From positions 4,177,657 through 4,225,069 of the forward strand of contig NZ_JAHTIK010000001.1 of the NCBI RefSeq assembly GCF_025655475.1: a DNA stretch of 47,413 nucleotides, in the 5' to 3' direction. The notes beneath the pieces are model-generated. The model had not been told where the DNA came from and made no database searches. It saw only the letters and a list, made by a program, of their open reading frames with translations. Shown here piece after piece: positions 1 to 8,345 of this stretch. Source of the stretch: Kitasatospora sp. DSM 101779. Lineage in GTDB: Bacteria; Actinomycetota; Actinomycetes; Streptomycetales; Streptomycetaceae. Position numbers and translations under genes: made by a program. The first letter of the stretch is position 1, and the number at the start of each line of letters is the position of its first letter.

Positions 1-665
1 GGCCGGGCCTCGGACGGGTCGGGCCCCAGCACCCCGCCGAACAGGTCGCCCTGCGCGGGGGTGGCCGTCGGCAGGCCCTTCGGCCGCGGGGGCTCGGACG
101 GCCGCTCGGCGGTGGTCGGCGACGGCTGCTCGTACTCGGGCCGGTCCCACTCGGCCGGTCCGGCGGGGCGCTCGCCCCAGGGGCGTTGCTCCTCGGCGTA
201 GGGGCCCGGGGCCTGCTCGTAGCGGGGGGACTCGTACCGCTCGTGCCGCTCGGGCTGCTGCTCGTACGGCTGCGGCTGCTCGTAGGACGGGGGCGCGTAG
301 CGCTCGGGCTCGCCGTGGTACGGGCGGTCGGACCAGTCCTGGCCGGCCTGCGGGCGCGGCGGCTCGGCCGGCTGCGGCTCGGGTGCGGGGGTGGGCAGCG
401 CGTTGGCGTCCACCATCACGGCGATCCGGACGGGCCGGGCGAACTCGTAGGTGAGGGCCTCGGTGAGCTGGGGGAGGAGACGCCCCTCCAGCACCTGCTT
501 GGCCCGCTCGTTGGGGGCCGCCAGCAGGGCGGTGTCGTGCATCATCCACATCGGCTGCGTGCGCCGCAGCCACATCTTGTCGCTGTCCCCGACCCCGGCG
601 TCGTTGACCAGCCGCTCGACGACCTTCGCCCAGAGCGGGACGAGATCGCTGTTGACATCAGCCAC
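1..665 (-). CDS. dnaA: DnaA replication initiator, N-terminal part (cut by window edge)
   Basis: Initiator of chromosome replication; binds DnaA boxes at oriC and unwinds DNA. Only about 221 N-terminal residues are present. Residues 1-80 are domain I (the helicase-loading and self-association domain), starting MADVNSDLVPLWAKVV. The rest is domain II, a disordered linker rich in Pro, Glu and Tyr with loose repeats of the YEQP kind; Streptomyces DnaA is known for an unusually long domain II. The AAA+ and DNA-binding domains lie outside the window. The GTG start at 665 is chosen because it gives the conserved family N-terminus. The gene is divergent from rpmH and its upstream region carries a promoter and one exact DnaA box. 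Seen: N-terminal sequence and linker; inferred from family: function. Confidence 0.95.
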   Translation of the reverse strand, partial: MADVNSDLVPLWAKVVERLVNDAGVGDSDKMWLRRTQPMWMMHDTALLAAPNERAKQVLEGRLLPQLTEALTYEFARPVRIAVMVDANALPTPAPEPQPAEPPRPQAGQDWSDRPYHGEPERYAPPSYEQPQPYEQQPERHERYESPRYEQAPGPYAEEQRPWGERPAGPAEWDRPEYEQPSPTTAERPSEPPRPKGLPTATPAQGDLFGGVLGPDPSEAR

Positions 666-754
666 TGGTGCACGCTTTCTCGTTCCCCGCGTTGGGGGGC
701 TCAGGGGACTCGGGGTGCCGGTCCGATCGATGAACAAACCCGACAAGTCCTGCA

Positions 755-783
755 ACGGTAGTCAGCGGGCAGAGCTGATTCAA
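755..783 (-). promoter_or_regulatory. Probable dnaA promoter
   Basis: Read on the minus strand: -35 TTGAAT (778-783), a 17-base spacer, -10 TACCGT (755-760). This fits the TTGNNN/TANNNT pattern of the housekeeping sigma factor HrdB. The implied start near 748 gives a leader of about 80 bases. The DnaA box at 788-796 ends five bases upstream of the -35, a position suited to autoregulation. Confidence 0.6.
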
Positions 784-787
784 GTTG

Positions 788-796
788 TTGTCCACA
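788..796 (+). promoter_or_regulatory. DnaA box TTGTCCACA
   Basis: Exact match to the Streptomyces-preferred DnaA box. It sits between the back-to-back dnaA and rpmH promoters. DnaA binding to its own promoter region is established in Streptomyces and other bacteria. Confidence 0.75.
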
Positions 797-828
797 GGCT
801 GTGGGCGACGGGCGGCGGGGCTGCCGGT

Positions 829-858
829 TTGACCCTCCGGGGCGGTCCCGCGTACCGT
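829..858 (+). promoter_or_regulatory. Probable rpmH operon promoter
   Basis: -35 TTGACC (829-834), an 18-base spacer, -10 TACCGT (853-858). A strong HrdB-type match on the plus strand, about 200 bases before the rpmH start, suited to a ribosomal-protein operon. Confidence 0.6.
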
Positions 859-1067
859 AACCAGGTCGAGTTGTCGATGGCCGCTGCCGCATGCCCGCGG
901 GTCCACCCGCTTCCACAAGGCGCGCAGCACGGGCGCCGTGGATGGCCCCAACCCCAGCAGACCTGGGCCGTTGGGGTGGATTTCCCGTCGAAGGGGAGAT
1001 CGCGCGGACGCACGGTGACGGCCAAGCGACGTCCCGTCATCCTACGATTCGCCTCAGGAGCCCCCGA

Positions 1068-1205
1068 GTGAGCAAGCGCACCTTCCAGCCGAACAACCGC
1101 CGTCGCGCCAAGACCCACGGCTTCCGGCTCCGGATGCGTACCCGCGCCGGCCGCGCCATCCTGGCCGCCCGCCGTGGCAAGGGCCGCGCCAGCCTGTCCG
1201 CCTGA
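1068..1205 (+). CDS. rpmH: 50S ribosomal protein L34
   Basis: Small basic protein of the large ribosomal subunit, 45 residues, the usual length. The sequence [19 protein letters not shown] is the universal L34 signature. GTG start at 1068, with AGGAG at 1056-1060 as ribosome binding site. First gene of the rpmH-rnpA-yidD-yidC-jag unit that is conserved next to dnaA in most bacteria. It was too short to stand out as an open frame; it lies inside a longer frame starting at 891, whose extra residues match nothing. Confidence 0.98.
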   Translation: MSKRTFQPNNRRRAKTHGFRLRMRTRAGRAILAARRGKGRASLSA

Positions 1206-1226
1206 TCCGGCGCACGGGTTCTGATC

Positions 1227-1655
1227 GTGCTGCCCTCCGAGAATCGGCTGCGGCGGCGCCAGGACTTCTCGACCGCGGTGAAACGCGGTCGCCGGGCCGG
1301 TAAGCCCCTGCTGGTCGTCCACCTCGACAGAGAGGGCGGTCGGCCGGGGCCCACGGACCGGGAAAGCGACTGCGGCCCGCACGCCGCCGAGGGGCTCCCT
1401 TCGGCGCGTGCGGGTTTCGTCGTGAGCAAGGCCGTGGGATCCGCTGTCGTGCGGAATCTCGTGAAGCGTCGCCTTCGTCACCTCGTCCGTGAGCGTCTGC
1501 CCCGGCTGCCCGCAGGTAGCCTGATAGTGGTACGCGCGCTGCCCCAGGCCGGGTCGGCGTCGTACCTCGATCTCGAACACGACCTGGACGCGGCGCTGCG
1601 GCGGTTGCTCCGGGCGGAGCCGACCGGCAGTGCGCCGACGGGAGCAGGGCGATGA
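1227..1655 (+). CDS. rnpA: Ribonuclease P protein component
   Basis: Protein subunit of RNase P, which with the RNA subunit removes 5' leaders from pre-tRNAs. 142 residues, slightly longer than the usual 115-130 because of an insert around residues 38-58. The N-terminus [13 protein letters not shown] and the RNR motif [14 protein letters not shown] are diagnostic. GTG start at 1227, 21 bases after rpmH. The stop overlaps the yidD start (ATGA), so translation is probably coupled. Confidence 0.97.
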   Translation: MLPSENRLRRRQDFSTAVKRGRRAGKPLLVVHLDREGGRPGPTDRESDCGPHAAEGLPSARAGFVVSKAVGSAVVRNLVKRRLRHLVRERLPRLPAGSLIVVRALPQAGSASYLDLEHDLDAALRRLLRAEPTGSAPTGAGR

Positions 1656-1966
1656 AGTACCTGCTGATGGGGCTGATCAGGCTCTACCAGTGGACGATCA
1701 GTCCGCTGCTCGGGCCGGTGTGCCGTTACTACCCCTCGTGCTCGCACTACGGGTACGAGGCGGTGCGCCTGCACGGTGCGATCAAGGGGAGCGGTCTGAC
1801 CGCATGGCGCATCCTGCGCTGCAACCCCTGGTCGCCGGGTGGGGTCGACCATGTGCCACCGCGCAAGCACCCGGTGTGGCACCGCCGGGTCCGCAATCTG
1901 CTGAGCCCGAAGAGTGGGACCGCCGGGCCGGAGCCGGTGGCCAATCCTGATGTCCAAGGAGCCTGA
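1652..1966 (+). CDS. yidD: Membrane protein insertion efficiency factor YidD
   Basis: Small amphipathic membrane-associated protein thought to help YidC insert proteins into the inner membrane. 104 residues with the family core [15 protein letters not shown] followed by the [11 protein letters not shown] motif; the cysteines sit in those motifs. The ATG overlaps the rnpA stop by four bases. The stop is three bases before the yidC start, so it lies in the same operon. Confidence 0.96.
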   Translation: MKYLLMGLIRLYQWTISPLLGPVCRYYPSCSHYGYEAVRLHGAIKGSGLTAWRILRCNPWSPGGVDHVPPRKHPVWHRRVRNLLSPKSGTAGPEPVANPDVQGA

Positions 1967-1969
1967 CCG

Positions 1970-3145
1970 GTGACCTTCTCCTTCCTTAGCCCCCTCTACA
2001 CGGCAGTGTCCTGGATCATCGTCCAGTTCCACTCGCTGTACAGCCACGTCTTCGATCCGGACGGCGGCTGGGCCTGGGGTCTGTCCATCGTCTCGATGGT
2101 GATCGTGATCCGGATCTGCCTGATCCCGCTCTTCGTGAAGCAGATCAAGGCGACCCGGGCCATGCAGGCGATCCAGCCGAAGATGAAGGCCATCCAGGAG
2201 CGCTACAAGAACGACCGGCAGCGCCAGTCCGAAGAGATGATGAAGCTCTACAAGGAGGCGGGCACCAACCCCTTCTCGAGCTGTCTCCCGATCCTGGTGC
2301 AGGCCCCGTTCTTCACCGCCCTCTACGGCGTGCTGGCCTCGGTGGCCAATGACAAGACGATCGGTGTCATCAACTCCGACCTGCTGGACAGCGCCAAGCA
2401 GGCGCACATCTTCGGCGCCCCGCTGTCGGCGACCTTCCTGGGCAGCGACGAGCTGAGCGTCAAGATCGTCGTCGCGGTGATGATCGTCCTGATGTCGCTG
2501 TCGCAGTTCATCACCCAGCGCCAGCTGATGACCAAGAACGTCGACCTGACGATCAAGACGCCGTTCATGCAGCAGCAGAAGATGCTGATGTACGTCTTCC
2601 CGATCATCTTCGCCGTGATGGGCATCAACTTCCCGGTCGGCGTCCTGGTCTACTGGCTGACCACCAACGTCTGGTCGATGGGCCAGCAGCTGATCGTCAT
2701 CCGCAACAACCCGACGCCGGGCTCCAAGGCCTTCGCCGAGCGCCAGGCCCGCCTGAAGAAGGCCGGCCGGCTGAACCCGGACGGCAGCGTCCGCAAGGCC
2801 CCCTGGCTGGCCGCGCTGACCGGTGGCAACAAGCAGCCCGCCGCGACCGCCGAGGCCGTGGTGGCCGAGACCGTCCAGGTCCGCCGGCAGCAGCCGCGCA
2901 AGCAGAGCAAGGCCCAGCGCCACCAGGCCGCCGGTCACCACGCGCAGACGGCGGGGGGCGAGCACGCCGAGGCGCACGCTGCCGAGGAGCACGTCGCCGA
3001 CGAGCCGGTGGTCCTGTCCAAGCAGGACGCCGCGGTGCCGGCCGGCCGGTCGGCGGCCAAGCAGCCCGCGGGCAAGACCGGCCCCCGCCAGCAGCCGAAG
3101 CGCGGCGGTCAGGGCAGCGGCCAGCGGCCGAAGAAGAAGTCCTGA
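1970..3145 (+). CDS. yidC: Membrane protein insertase YidC (Oxa1 family)
   Basis: Inserts and folds membrane proteins with or without SecYEG. 391 residues. The Gram-positive type core runs from about residue 10 to 255 with several membrane segments (one at 10-25, one at 35-60 ending in the [19 protein letters not shown] loop, later ones at 160-180 and 205-240). The C-terminal tail of about 130 residues is Lys/Arg/Gln-rich, as expected for ribosome contact, and has His/Ala/Glu-rich low-complexity stretches. GTG start at 1970. It follows yidD by three bases. Confidence 0.97.
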   Translation: MTFSFLSPLYTAVSWIIVQFHSLYSHVFDPDGGWAWGLSIVSMVIVIRICLIPLFVKQIKATRAMQAIQPKMKAIQERYKNDRQRQSEEMMKLYKEAGTNPFSSCLPILVQAPFFTALYGVLASVANDKTIGVINSDLLDSAKQAHIFGAPLSATFLGSDELSVKIVVAVMIVLMSLSQFITQRQLMTKNVDLTIKTPFMQQQKMLMYVFPIIFAVMGINFPVGVLVYWLTTNVWSMGQQLIVIRNNPTPGSKAFAERQARLKKAGRLNPDGSVRKAPWLAALTGGNKQPAATAEAVVAETVQVRRQQPRKQSKAQRHQAAGHHAQTAGGEHAEAHAAEEHVADEPVVLSKQDAAVPAGRSAAKQPAGKTGPRQQPKRGGQGSGQRPKKKS

Positions 3146-3224
3146 CCGGCCGCCGCCGGTCGACGCGGACCCAGATCTTCCCTCTCGGCCCCACCCGAGG
3201 GCCCATCCCCGAAGGAGTCCATCA

Positions 3225-3755
3225 GTGACGGAAGGCACCACCTCCGCCGTCGAGGTCGAGGCAGGCGCGGAGTCCGGCGAGAGCCTCGTCGCGCGGCTGG
3301 AGCGCGAGGGCGACATCGCCGCCGACTACCTGGAGGGTCTGCTGGACATCGCGGACCTGGACGGCGACATCGACATGGACGTCGAGGGCGACCGGGCGCT
3401 GGTCTCGATCGTCAGCGACGGCCCCGACCGGGCGCTGCAGCGGCTGGTCGGCCAGGACGGCGAGGTGCTGGAGGCGCTGCAGGAGCTGACCCGCCTGGCG
3501 GTGCACCGGGAGACCGGTGAGCGCAGCCGTCTGATGCTGGACATCGCCGGCTTCCGGGCCCGCAAGCGGTCCGAGCTGGCCGCCCTCGGCGCCGAGGCGG
3601 CCGAGCAGGCGAAGTCCACCGGCGAGCAGGTCAAGCTCCGCCCGATGACGCCCTTCGAGCGCAAGGTGGTGCACGACGCCGTGGCGGCCGCCGGGCTGCG
3701 CAGCGAATCGGAGGGCGAGGAGCCCCAGCGGTGCGTGGTCGTGCTTCCGAGCTGA
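3225..3755 (+). CDS. jag: Jag/KhpB RNA-binding protein (KH + R3H domains)
   Basis: RNA-binding protein of the Jag/KhpB family, which in Gram-positives affects cell division and elongation. 176 residues: acidic N-terminus (1-30), KH-like region (about 35-110), and a C-terminal R3H domain with PMTPFERKVVHDAV and the ending RCVVVLPS. The GTG at 3225 has GAAGGAG at 3211-3217; an in-frame extension back to 2823 overlaps yidC and is not credible. Ends the yidC unit; a hairpin terminator follows at 3773. Confidence 0.93.
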   Translation: MTEGTTSAVEVEAGAESGESLVARLEREGDIAADYLEGLLDIADLDGDIDMDVEGDRALVSIVSDGPDRALQRLVGQDGEVLEALQELTRLAVHRETGERSRLMLDIAGFRARKRSELAALGAEAAEQAKSTGEQVKLRPMTPFERKVVHDAVAAAGLRSESEGEEPQRCVVVLPS

Positions 3756-3772
3756 CCTCGCGCCCTGTCGAG

Positions 3773-3803
3773 CGACCCCGTCCGCCGCGTGCGGGCGGGG
3801 TCG
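3773..3803 (+). terminator. Hairpin terminator after jag
   Basis: Thirteen-base stem with one G-U pair (left 3773-3785, right 3791-3803) and a five-base loop, followed by a T-containing stretch. It separates the rpmH-jag unit from rsmG. Confidence 0.7.
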
Positions 3804-3909
3804 TCGTTCCTTCGAGGGTGGTTCGTACGGCCCGGTTTGCGCGCGGGGCGGGTACCCGCGTGAGGATGGTGCCTGATGTGGGGTGGATACGGTGAGCGGA
3901 GAGGCTGAC

Positions 3910-4740
3910 ATGGAGACGGACGGCGTGGCGACCGAGGGCGGGCCGTCGGAGGGCGGACCCGGCCGGGGCACCCCGGTGGAGGGCGCTCCCGCGGGAGCCC
4001 CGGTCCCGGGCGAGGGGCCCGGCGAGCCGCCGGCGGCCGCCGCCGGCATCTTCGGCGAGCGGCTCCCGGTCGCGGTGCGGTACACCGAGCTGCTGGCCAC
4101 GGCCGGGGTGCAGCGCGGACTGATCGGCCCGCGCGAGGTGCCGCGGCTGTGGGACCGCCACGTGCTGAACTGCGCCGTGCTGGCGGAGCTGCTGCCGGCC
4201 AACGCCTCGCTGTGCGACGTCGGCTCCGGGGCCGGCCTGCCGGGCATCCCGGTGGCGATGGCCCGGCCGGACGTCTCGGTCACCCTGCTGGAGCCGCTGC
4301 TGCGACGCACCACCTTCCTGGAGGAGGTGGTCCGTGAGCTGGGTCTGGACAATGTGACGGTGCTGCGCGGCCGGGCCGAGGAGATGGTCGGCAAGGTCGC
4401 GGTGGACATCGTCACCGCCCGGGCTGTGGCCCCGCTGGACCGGCTGGCCGGCTGGGGCATGCCGCTGCTGCGGCCGTACGGCCAGATGCTGGCGTTGAAG
4501 GGCGACACCGCCGAGCAGGAGATCGAGGAGTCGCGGTCCGCGCTCACCAAGCTGGGGGCGGAGCGCTGGTCGGTGATCTCGGTGGGCGAGGGCACGCTGG
4601 AGACCTCGACCCGGGTGGTCCGGGTGGAGGCGGGCGAGAGCCCCGGCGGTGTGAGGGCGGCCACTCGGCGGGCGAAGGCGGCCCGGGCCGGCCGCGGCTC
4701 CAAGGACGGCGGTCGCGGGGGTGCGCGCCGTCGACGCTGA
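3910..4740 (+). CDS. rsmG: 16S rRNA (guanine527-N7)-methyltransferase RsmG (GidB)
   Basis: Transfers a methyl group from S-adenosylmethionine to G527 of 16S rRNA; loss gives low-level streptomycin resistance. The SAM site is visible as [13 protein letters not shown], with the downstream [14 protein letters not shown] motif of the family. With the ATG at 3910 (GGAGAGG at 3898-3904) the protein has 276 residues. In-frame GTGs at 3883 and 3892 are alternative starts. The first 40-50 residues are Gly/Pro/Glu-rich and probably disordered, and the C-terminus is basic. Followed by a terminator at 4763, so separate from parAB. Confidence 0.95.
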   Translation: METDGVATEGGPSEGGPGRGTPVEGAPAGAPVPGEGPGEPPAAAAGIFGERLPVAVRYTELLATAGVQRGLIGPREVPRLWDRHVLNCAVLAELLPANASLCDVGSGAGLPGIPVAMARPDVSVTLLEPLLRRTTFLEEVVRELGLDNVTVLRGRAEEMVGKVAVDIVTARAVAPLDRLAGWGMPLLRPYGQMLALKGDTAEQEIEESRSALTKLGAERWSVISVGEGTLETSTRVVRVEAGESPGGVRAATRRAKAARAGRGSKDGGRGGARRRR

Positions 4741-4762
4741 CCGGCGTCGTTTCGCAGGTGCG

Positions 4763-4794
4763 GAGAGCGGGTGGTCCTCGGGCCGCCCGCTCTC
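4763..4794 (+). terminator. Hairpin terminator after rsmG
   Basis: Nine-base perfect stem (4763-4771 with 4786-4794) that continues inward through a GG/CC pair. Lies 22 bases after the rsmG stop. Confidence 0.6.
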
Positions 4795-4907
4795 GGCGTT
4801 CCTGCAGGCCGGGACGGGTCAGGTCCGCCCGCGGCGTCGCCGGGCGGGTGGTATCGGATCGTGGTCGGAGTGTCGCACCGTCAGATTTGTGACATTCCGG
4901 TCATGGT

Positions 4908-4921
4908 GTTTCACGTGAAAC
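4908..4921. other. parS site 1
   Basis: Exact palindrome GTTTCACGTGAAAC, the Streptomyces ParB-binding centromere sequence. Located just upstream of parA. Confidence 0.92.
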
Positions 4922-4956
4922 GACGCTCACTGCTTCCCGGAATCCTCGACCGCGCC

Positions 4957-6000
4957 ATGGCGGTGACTGTTGCCGCTCCGGTTTCACGTGAAACACTGAC
5001 CCCCATGCAGGAGTCCGAGACCATCCACCAGATCGACGACACGCCGATCGCGCGCGCCGCGCAGGCCGCGGTTCAGGCCATCGGGCGGACCGGGGAGGGG
5101 CTGCCCAGGCCCGCCAGCACCCGGGTGATCGTGGTGGCCAACCAGAAGGGCGGGGTGGGCAAGACCACCACCACCGTCAACCTGGCGGCCGGCCTCGCCA
5201 TGCACGGGCTGCGGGTGCTGGTCGTCGACCTCGACCCGCAGGGCAACGCCTCCACCGCGCTCGGCATCGACCACCACGCCGAGGTGCCGTCGATCTACGA
5301 CGTCCTGGTCGAGGGCAAGCCGCTCGCGGACGTCGTCCAGCCCGTGGTGGACGTGGAGGGGCTGTTCTGCTGCCCGGCCACCATCGACCTCGCCGGTGCG
5401 GAGATCGAGCTCGTCTCGCTGGTGGCCCGTGAGAGCCGCCTGCAGCGTGCCATCGCCGCGTACGAGCAGCCGCTGGACTACGTCCTGATCGACTGCCCGC
5501 CCTCGCTCGGCCTGCTGACCGTCAACGCCCTGGTCGCCGGCCAGGAGGTGCTGATCCCGATCCAGTGCGAGTACTACGCGCTGGAGGGCCTCGGGCAGCT
5601 GCTGCGGAACGTCGAGCTGGTGCGCGCCCACCTCAACCCGGCGCTGCACGTCTCCACGATCCTGCTCACCATGTACGACGCCCGCACCCGGCTGGCCGCC
5701 CAGGTCGCGGAGGAGGTCCGGACGCACTTCGAGCACGAGGTGCTGCGGACGGCCATCCCGCGCTCGGTCCGGATCTCCGAGGCGCCCAGCTACGGGCAGA
5801 CCGTGCTCACCTATGACCCGGGTTCCGCCGGCGCTCTCTCCTACCTGGAGGCCTCCAGGGAGATCGCGCTGCGGTCCGCGGAGGGCGGTTTCGCGGCCGG
5901 CGCCCCGGCCGGTTACGGTGCGGTCGGGCAGCAGCGGACCGCGGCCGCGGCGGCGACCGCCGCCACGACACAGCACGGCACGATGGAGGGCAACCGGTGA
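4957..6000 (+). CDS. parA: Chromosome partitioning ATPase ParA
   Basis: Deviant Walker ATPase that coats the nucleoid and moves ParB-parS complexes; in Streptomyces it is needed for segregation in sporulating hyphae. 347 residues from the ATG at 4957. Deviant Walker [11 protein letters not shown] starts at residue 64, followed by the A' motif DLDPQGNAS and the Walker B region [16 protein letters not shown]. The C-terminal tail is Ala-rich. Alternative starts are ATG 4903 and ATG 5005. The upstream ones are favoured because a VSRET stretch encoded by parS site 2 also occurs in the N-terminus of related ParA proteins as I recall them. The stop overlaps the parB start (GTGA). Confidence 0.95.
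   Translation: MAVTVAAPVSRETLTPMQESETIHQIDDTPIARAAQAAVQAIGRTGEGLPRPASTRVIVVANQKGGVGKTTTTVNLAAGLAMHGLRVLVVDLDPQGNASTALGIDHHAEVPSIYDVLVEGKPLADVVQPVVDVEGLFCCPATIDLAGAEIELVSLVARESRLQRAIAAYEQPLDYVLIDCPPSLGLLTVNALVAGQEVLIPIQCEYYALEGLGQLLRNVELVRAHLNPALHVSTILLTMYDARTRLAAQVAEEVRTHFEHEVLRTAIPRSVRISEAPSYGQTVLTYDPGSAGALSYLEASREIALRSAEGGFAAGAPAGYGAVGQQRTAAAAATAATTQHGTMEGNR
4981..4994. other. parS site 2 (inside the parA N-terminal coding region)
   Basis: Exact GTTTCACGTGAAAC. If parA starts at 4957 this site is coding and is read as VSRET at residues 9-13; if parA starts at 5005 it is leader. Confidence 0.92.
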
Positions 6001-7082
6001 GTGGTGGGCGCAGAGGACTGGGCAGGGGCCTGGGGGCGCTGATCCCGGCCGCCACCCCGGCGGCAGGGGCGCCGGCGACCGTCCCGGCGGCGACCGCGGG
6101 ATCGGCGACCCCCGTGGCCGTACCGGTCCTGCCGACCGGCCGAGGCACGGTGGCGGCGAAGGCCGCTGCGGAGAGCCTGCGGGAGCTGGCGGGCGATGCC
6201 CATGCGCGGAGCGTCCCGGAGTCGGCCCTGGCGCCGGTGGACGGGGCGCGCTTCGCCGAGCTGCCGCTGGACTCGATCACGCCCAACCCCCGCCAGCCGC
6301 GCGAGGTCTTCGACGAGGAGAAGCTCGCCGAGCTGGTCACCTCCATCAAGGAGGTGGGCCTGCTGCAGCCGGTGGTCGTCCGCCAGGTCGGCCCGGAGCG
6401 CTTCGAGCTCATCATGGGCGAGCGCCGCTGGCGGGCCTCCCGGGAGGCCGGTCTCGCGGTGATCCCGGCCATCGTCCGGGACACCGAGGACGACAAGCTC
6501 CTGCTGGACGCGCTGCTGGAGAACCTCCACCGGGCGGAGCTCAACCCGCTGGAGGAGGCGGCCGCCTACGACCAGCTGCTGCGGGACTTCTCCTGCACCC
6601 ACGACGAGCTGGCCGACCGGATCGGCCGCTCCCGCTCGCACGTCTCCAACACGCTGCGGCTGATGAGGCTCTCCCCGGTGGTGCAGCGCCGGGTCGCGGC
6701 CGGGGTGCTGAGCGCCGGCCACGCGCGGGCGCTGCTCGGGGTGCCGGACGCGGAGCAGCAGGACGCCCTGGCCGGACGGATCGTCGCGGAGGGGCTCTCG
6801 GTGCGGACCACCGAGGAGATCGTCGCGCTGATGGCCCGGGACACGAATCCGAAGAAGGCCGCCGCACCCAAGGCGGGCCGGATCCTCTCGCCGGCGTTCG
6901 ACGATCTCGCCGGGCGGCTCTCCGACCGGTTCGAGACCCGGGTGAAGGTGGAGGTCTCGCAGCGCGGCGGCAAGCTGGGCAAGGGCAAGGTGGTGCTGGA
7001 GTTCGGATCGGTCGAGGACCTGAACCGGATCCTCGACAGCCTCGCCCCGGGCGAGGAGGGGCTGCGGCTCTCCCAGAGCTGA
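5997..7082 (+). CDS. parB: Chromosome partitioning protein ParB (CTPase, parS-binding)
   Basis: Binds parS, loads onto DNA as a CTP-dependent clamp and organises the origin region. 361 residues. Order: Ala/Pro-rich N-terminus (1-80) with the GLGRGLGAL box near the start that stimulates ParA in this family; ParB/Srx-type CTP-binding domain (about 85-185) with GERRWRA at 141-147; helix-turn-helix that reads parS (about 195-230, [20 protein letters not shown]); C-terminal dimerisation domain (about 300-361). The GTG start overlaps the parA stop, so the two are coupled. All seven parS sites found here are its predicted targets. Confidence 0.97.
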   Translation: MSGGRRGLGRGLGALIPAATPAAGAPATVPAATAGSATPVAVPVLPTGRGTVAAKAAAESLRELAGDAHARSVPESALAPVDGARFAELPLDSITPNPRQPREVFDEEKLAELVTSIKEVGLLQPVVVRQVGPERFELIMGERRWRASREAGLAVIPAIVRDTEDDKLLLDALLENLHRAELNPLEEAAAYDQLLRDFSCTHDELADRIGRSRSHVSNTLRLMRLSPVVQRRVAAGVLSAGHARALLGVPDAEQQDALAGRIVAEGLSVRTTEEIVALMARDTNPKKAAAPKAGRILSPAFDDLAGRLSDRFETRVKVEVSQRGGKLGKGKVVLEFGSVEDLNRILDSLAPGEEGLRLSQS

Positions 7083-7118
7083 CCGGCAGTTCACCGAGAA
7101 ACGGACGAGCGGGTGCAT

Positions 7119-7132
7119 GTTTCACGTGAAAC
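7119..7132. other. parS site 3 within a 30-base palindrome
   Basis: Exact GTTTCACGTGAAAC, 37 bases after the parB stop. The flanks extend it to a near-perfect 30-base inverted repeat (7111-7140, arms GGGTGCA/TGCACCC with one mismatched pair), so its transcript could also form a hairpin at the end of parAB. Confidence 0.92.
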
Positions 7133-7199
7133 GTGCACCCGCCGCGTTTTTCGGAGCAAGCTCGTGGTGTGGGACCGAGCCGGAGGAGGTGTGTGGGGC

Positions 7200-7817
7200 G
7201 TGGGTCGCAGGCTCGCTCCGTTGACGCTGGACAACCTGGCCGACCTGCCGGACGGCTGCCGCTCGTGCGTGTTCTGGGAACTCGACCCGGTCAGCGGACG
7301 GGCAGCGGTGGACGGGGGGAAGGGGGAGCTGGAGAAGGAGGGGTGGATCTCGGCGGTGCTGCTGGAGTGGGGCTCGTGCGGGCGCATCGTCTACGTGGAC
7401 GACGTTCCGGCGGGCTTCGTGCTCTACGCGCCGTCGGCGTACGTGCCGCGCTCGCAGTCGTTCCCGACCAGCCCGGTGTCCTCGGACGCCGTGCAGCTGA
7501 TGGTGAGCCGGGTGGTGCCCGGCTACCAGCGTCAGGGGCTGGGACGGGTGCTGGTCCAGGCGGTGGCCAAGGACGTGCTCCGCAGGGGCTTCCGGGCGAT
7601 CGAGGCGTTCGGTGCGGTGGGCCGTCCGACGCCGAGCTGTGTGCTGCCAGCCGACCACCTGTTGGCGGTGGGCTTCAAGACGGTACGGCCGCACCACCGC
7701 TACCCGCGGCTGCGGCTGGAGGCCAGGAGCACGCTCTCCTGGCGCAGCGACGTCGAGGGGGCGCTGGAGCGGCTGCTGGGCGGGGCCCGGAAGGAGCCGG
7801 CGCTCCGGCCGTTCTGA
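7200..7817 (+). CDS. GNAT-family N-acetyltransferase
   Basis: Probable acetyl-CoA-dependent acetyltransferase; substrate unknown. 205 residues from the GTG at 7200, with GGAGGAGG at about 7182-7189. The acetyl-CoA loop of the GNAT fold is seen as VPGYQRQGLGRVLVQAV, preceded by a beta-strand run (VQLMVSRVV) and a strand with VDDVPAGFVLYAPSAY. Downstream of parAB on the same strand, and closed by a strong terminator shared with trxA. I know this gene as a common neighbour of parB in Streptomyces, without an assigned role. Confidence 0.85.
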   Translation: MGRRLAPLTLDNLADLPDGCRSCVFWELDPVSGRAAVDGGKGELEKEGWISAVLLEWGSCGRIVYVDDVPAGFVLYAPSAYVPRSQSFPTSPVSSDAVQLMVSRVVPGYQRQGLGRVLVQAVAKDVLRRGFRAIEAFGAVGRPTPSCVLPADHLLAVGFKTVRPHHRYPRLRLEARSTLSWRSDVEGALERLLGGARKEPALRPF

Positions 7818-7855
7818 GCCGTGCCGGAGTCCGCCGAAAGGGCCCGGGAACGCCG

Positions 7856-7885
7856 GAGGGCCCCCGGATCTTTCCGGGGGCCCTC
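7856..7885. terminator. Bidirectional terminator between the acetyltransferase gene and trxA
   Basis: Perfect 12-base stem (7856-7867 with 7874-7885), six-base loop ATCTTT. It lies between two convergent genes, so it can serve both. Confidence 0.8.
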
Positions 7886-7906
7886 TGCGGCCGGCGGGCG
7901 GGCGGC

Positions 7907-8233
7907 TCAGATGAAGTCGGCCAGCTCGCGCAGCAGTGCGGCCTTCGGGCGGGCGCCGGTGATGGTCTTCACCAGCTCGCCGTTCTGGTACACGTTGAGC
8001 GTCGGGATCGAGATGACGTTGTAGGCGGCAGCGGTCTCCTGGTTGTTGTCGACGTCGAGCTTGGCGATGGTCAGCTTGTCGCTGTGCTCGGCGGCGATCT
8101 CCTCCAGGATCGGGGCGACCTGGCGGCACGGGCCGCACCAGGTGGCCCAGAAGTCGACCAGGACGGGCTTGTCGCTCTTGAGCACCTCGGCGTCGAAGGT
8201 CGCGTCGGTCACGGTGATGGTGGCGCCGGCCAC
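7907..8233 (-). CDS. trxA: Thioredoxin
   Basis: Small cytoplasmic disulfide reductase, recycled by TrxB. 108 residues, the typical length, with active site WCGPC (Cys33 and Cys36) and the cis-proline region [15 protein letters not shown] start at 8233 preceded by AAGGAG on the minus strand. It lies 112 bases downstream of trxB and is probably co-transcribed with it, with a possible processing hairpin in the gap. Confidence 0.97.
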   Translation of the reverse strand: MAGATITVTDATFDAEVLKSDKPVLVDFWATWCGPCRQVAPILEEIAAEHSDKLTIAKLDVDNNQETAAAYNVISIPTLNVYQNGELVKTITGARPKAALLRELADFI

Positions 8234-8262
8234 GGAACTCTCCTTGGGGTCACGGACGAGGC

Positions 8263-8295
8263 GGTGCCTCGCCGCCTGGGCGGCGGCTCGGCACC
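8263..8295 (-). terminator. Stem-loop between trxB and trxA
   Basis: Outer stem GGTGCC/GGCACC (8263-8268 with 8290-8295) and inner stem GCCGCC/GGCGGC (8271-8276 with 8282-8287), separated by two-base internal loops. It may be a partial terminator or an RNA-processing site giving separate trxA levels. Confidence 0.35.
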
Positions 8296-8345
8296 TTCGG
8301 ACGGGTCAACAACCGCGAGGGCTGTTCTGTTTCAGGGGGGAAGGG

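Larger units (their letters stand above)
666..1067. other. Divergent dnaA/rpmH intergenic region
   Basis: About 400 bases with no credible gene. It holds a minus-strand promoter for dnaA, an exact DnaA box, a plus-strand promoter for the rpmH operon and the rpmH leader. The long reading frames across it continue out of dnaA or rnpA in wrong frames and have no family resemblance. Confidence 0.85.

Noticed and set aside
840..1071. Longer rpmH starting at 891
   Set aside because: L34 is always about 45 residues; the GTG at 1068 has a ribosome binding site.
1478..3316. A 612-codon minus-strand frame opposite yidC and jag
   Set aside because: Antisense shadow produced by high GC; the plus strand codes for well-known conserved proteins.
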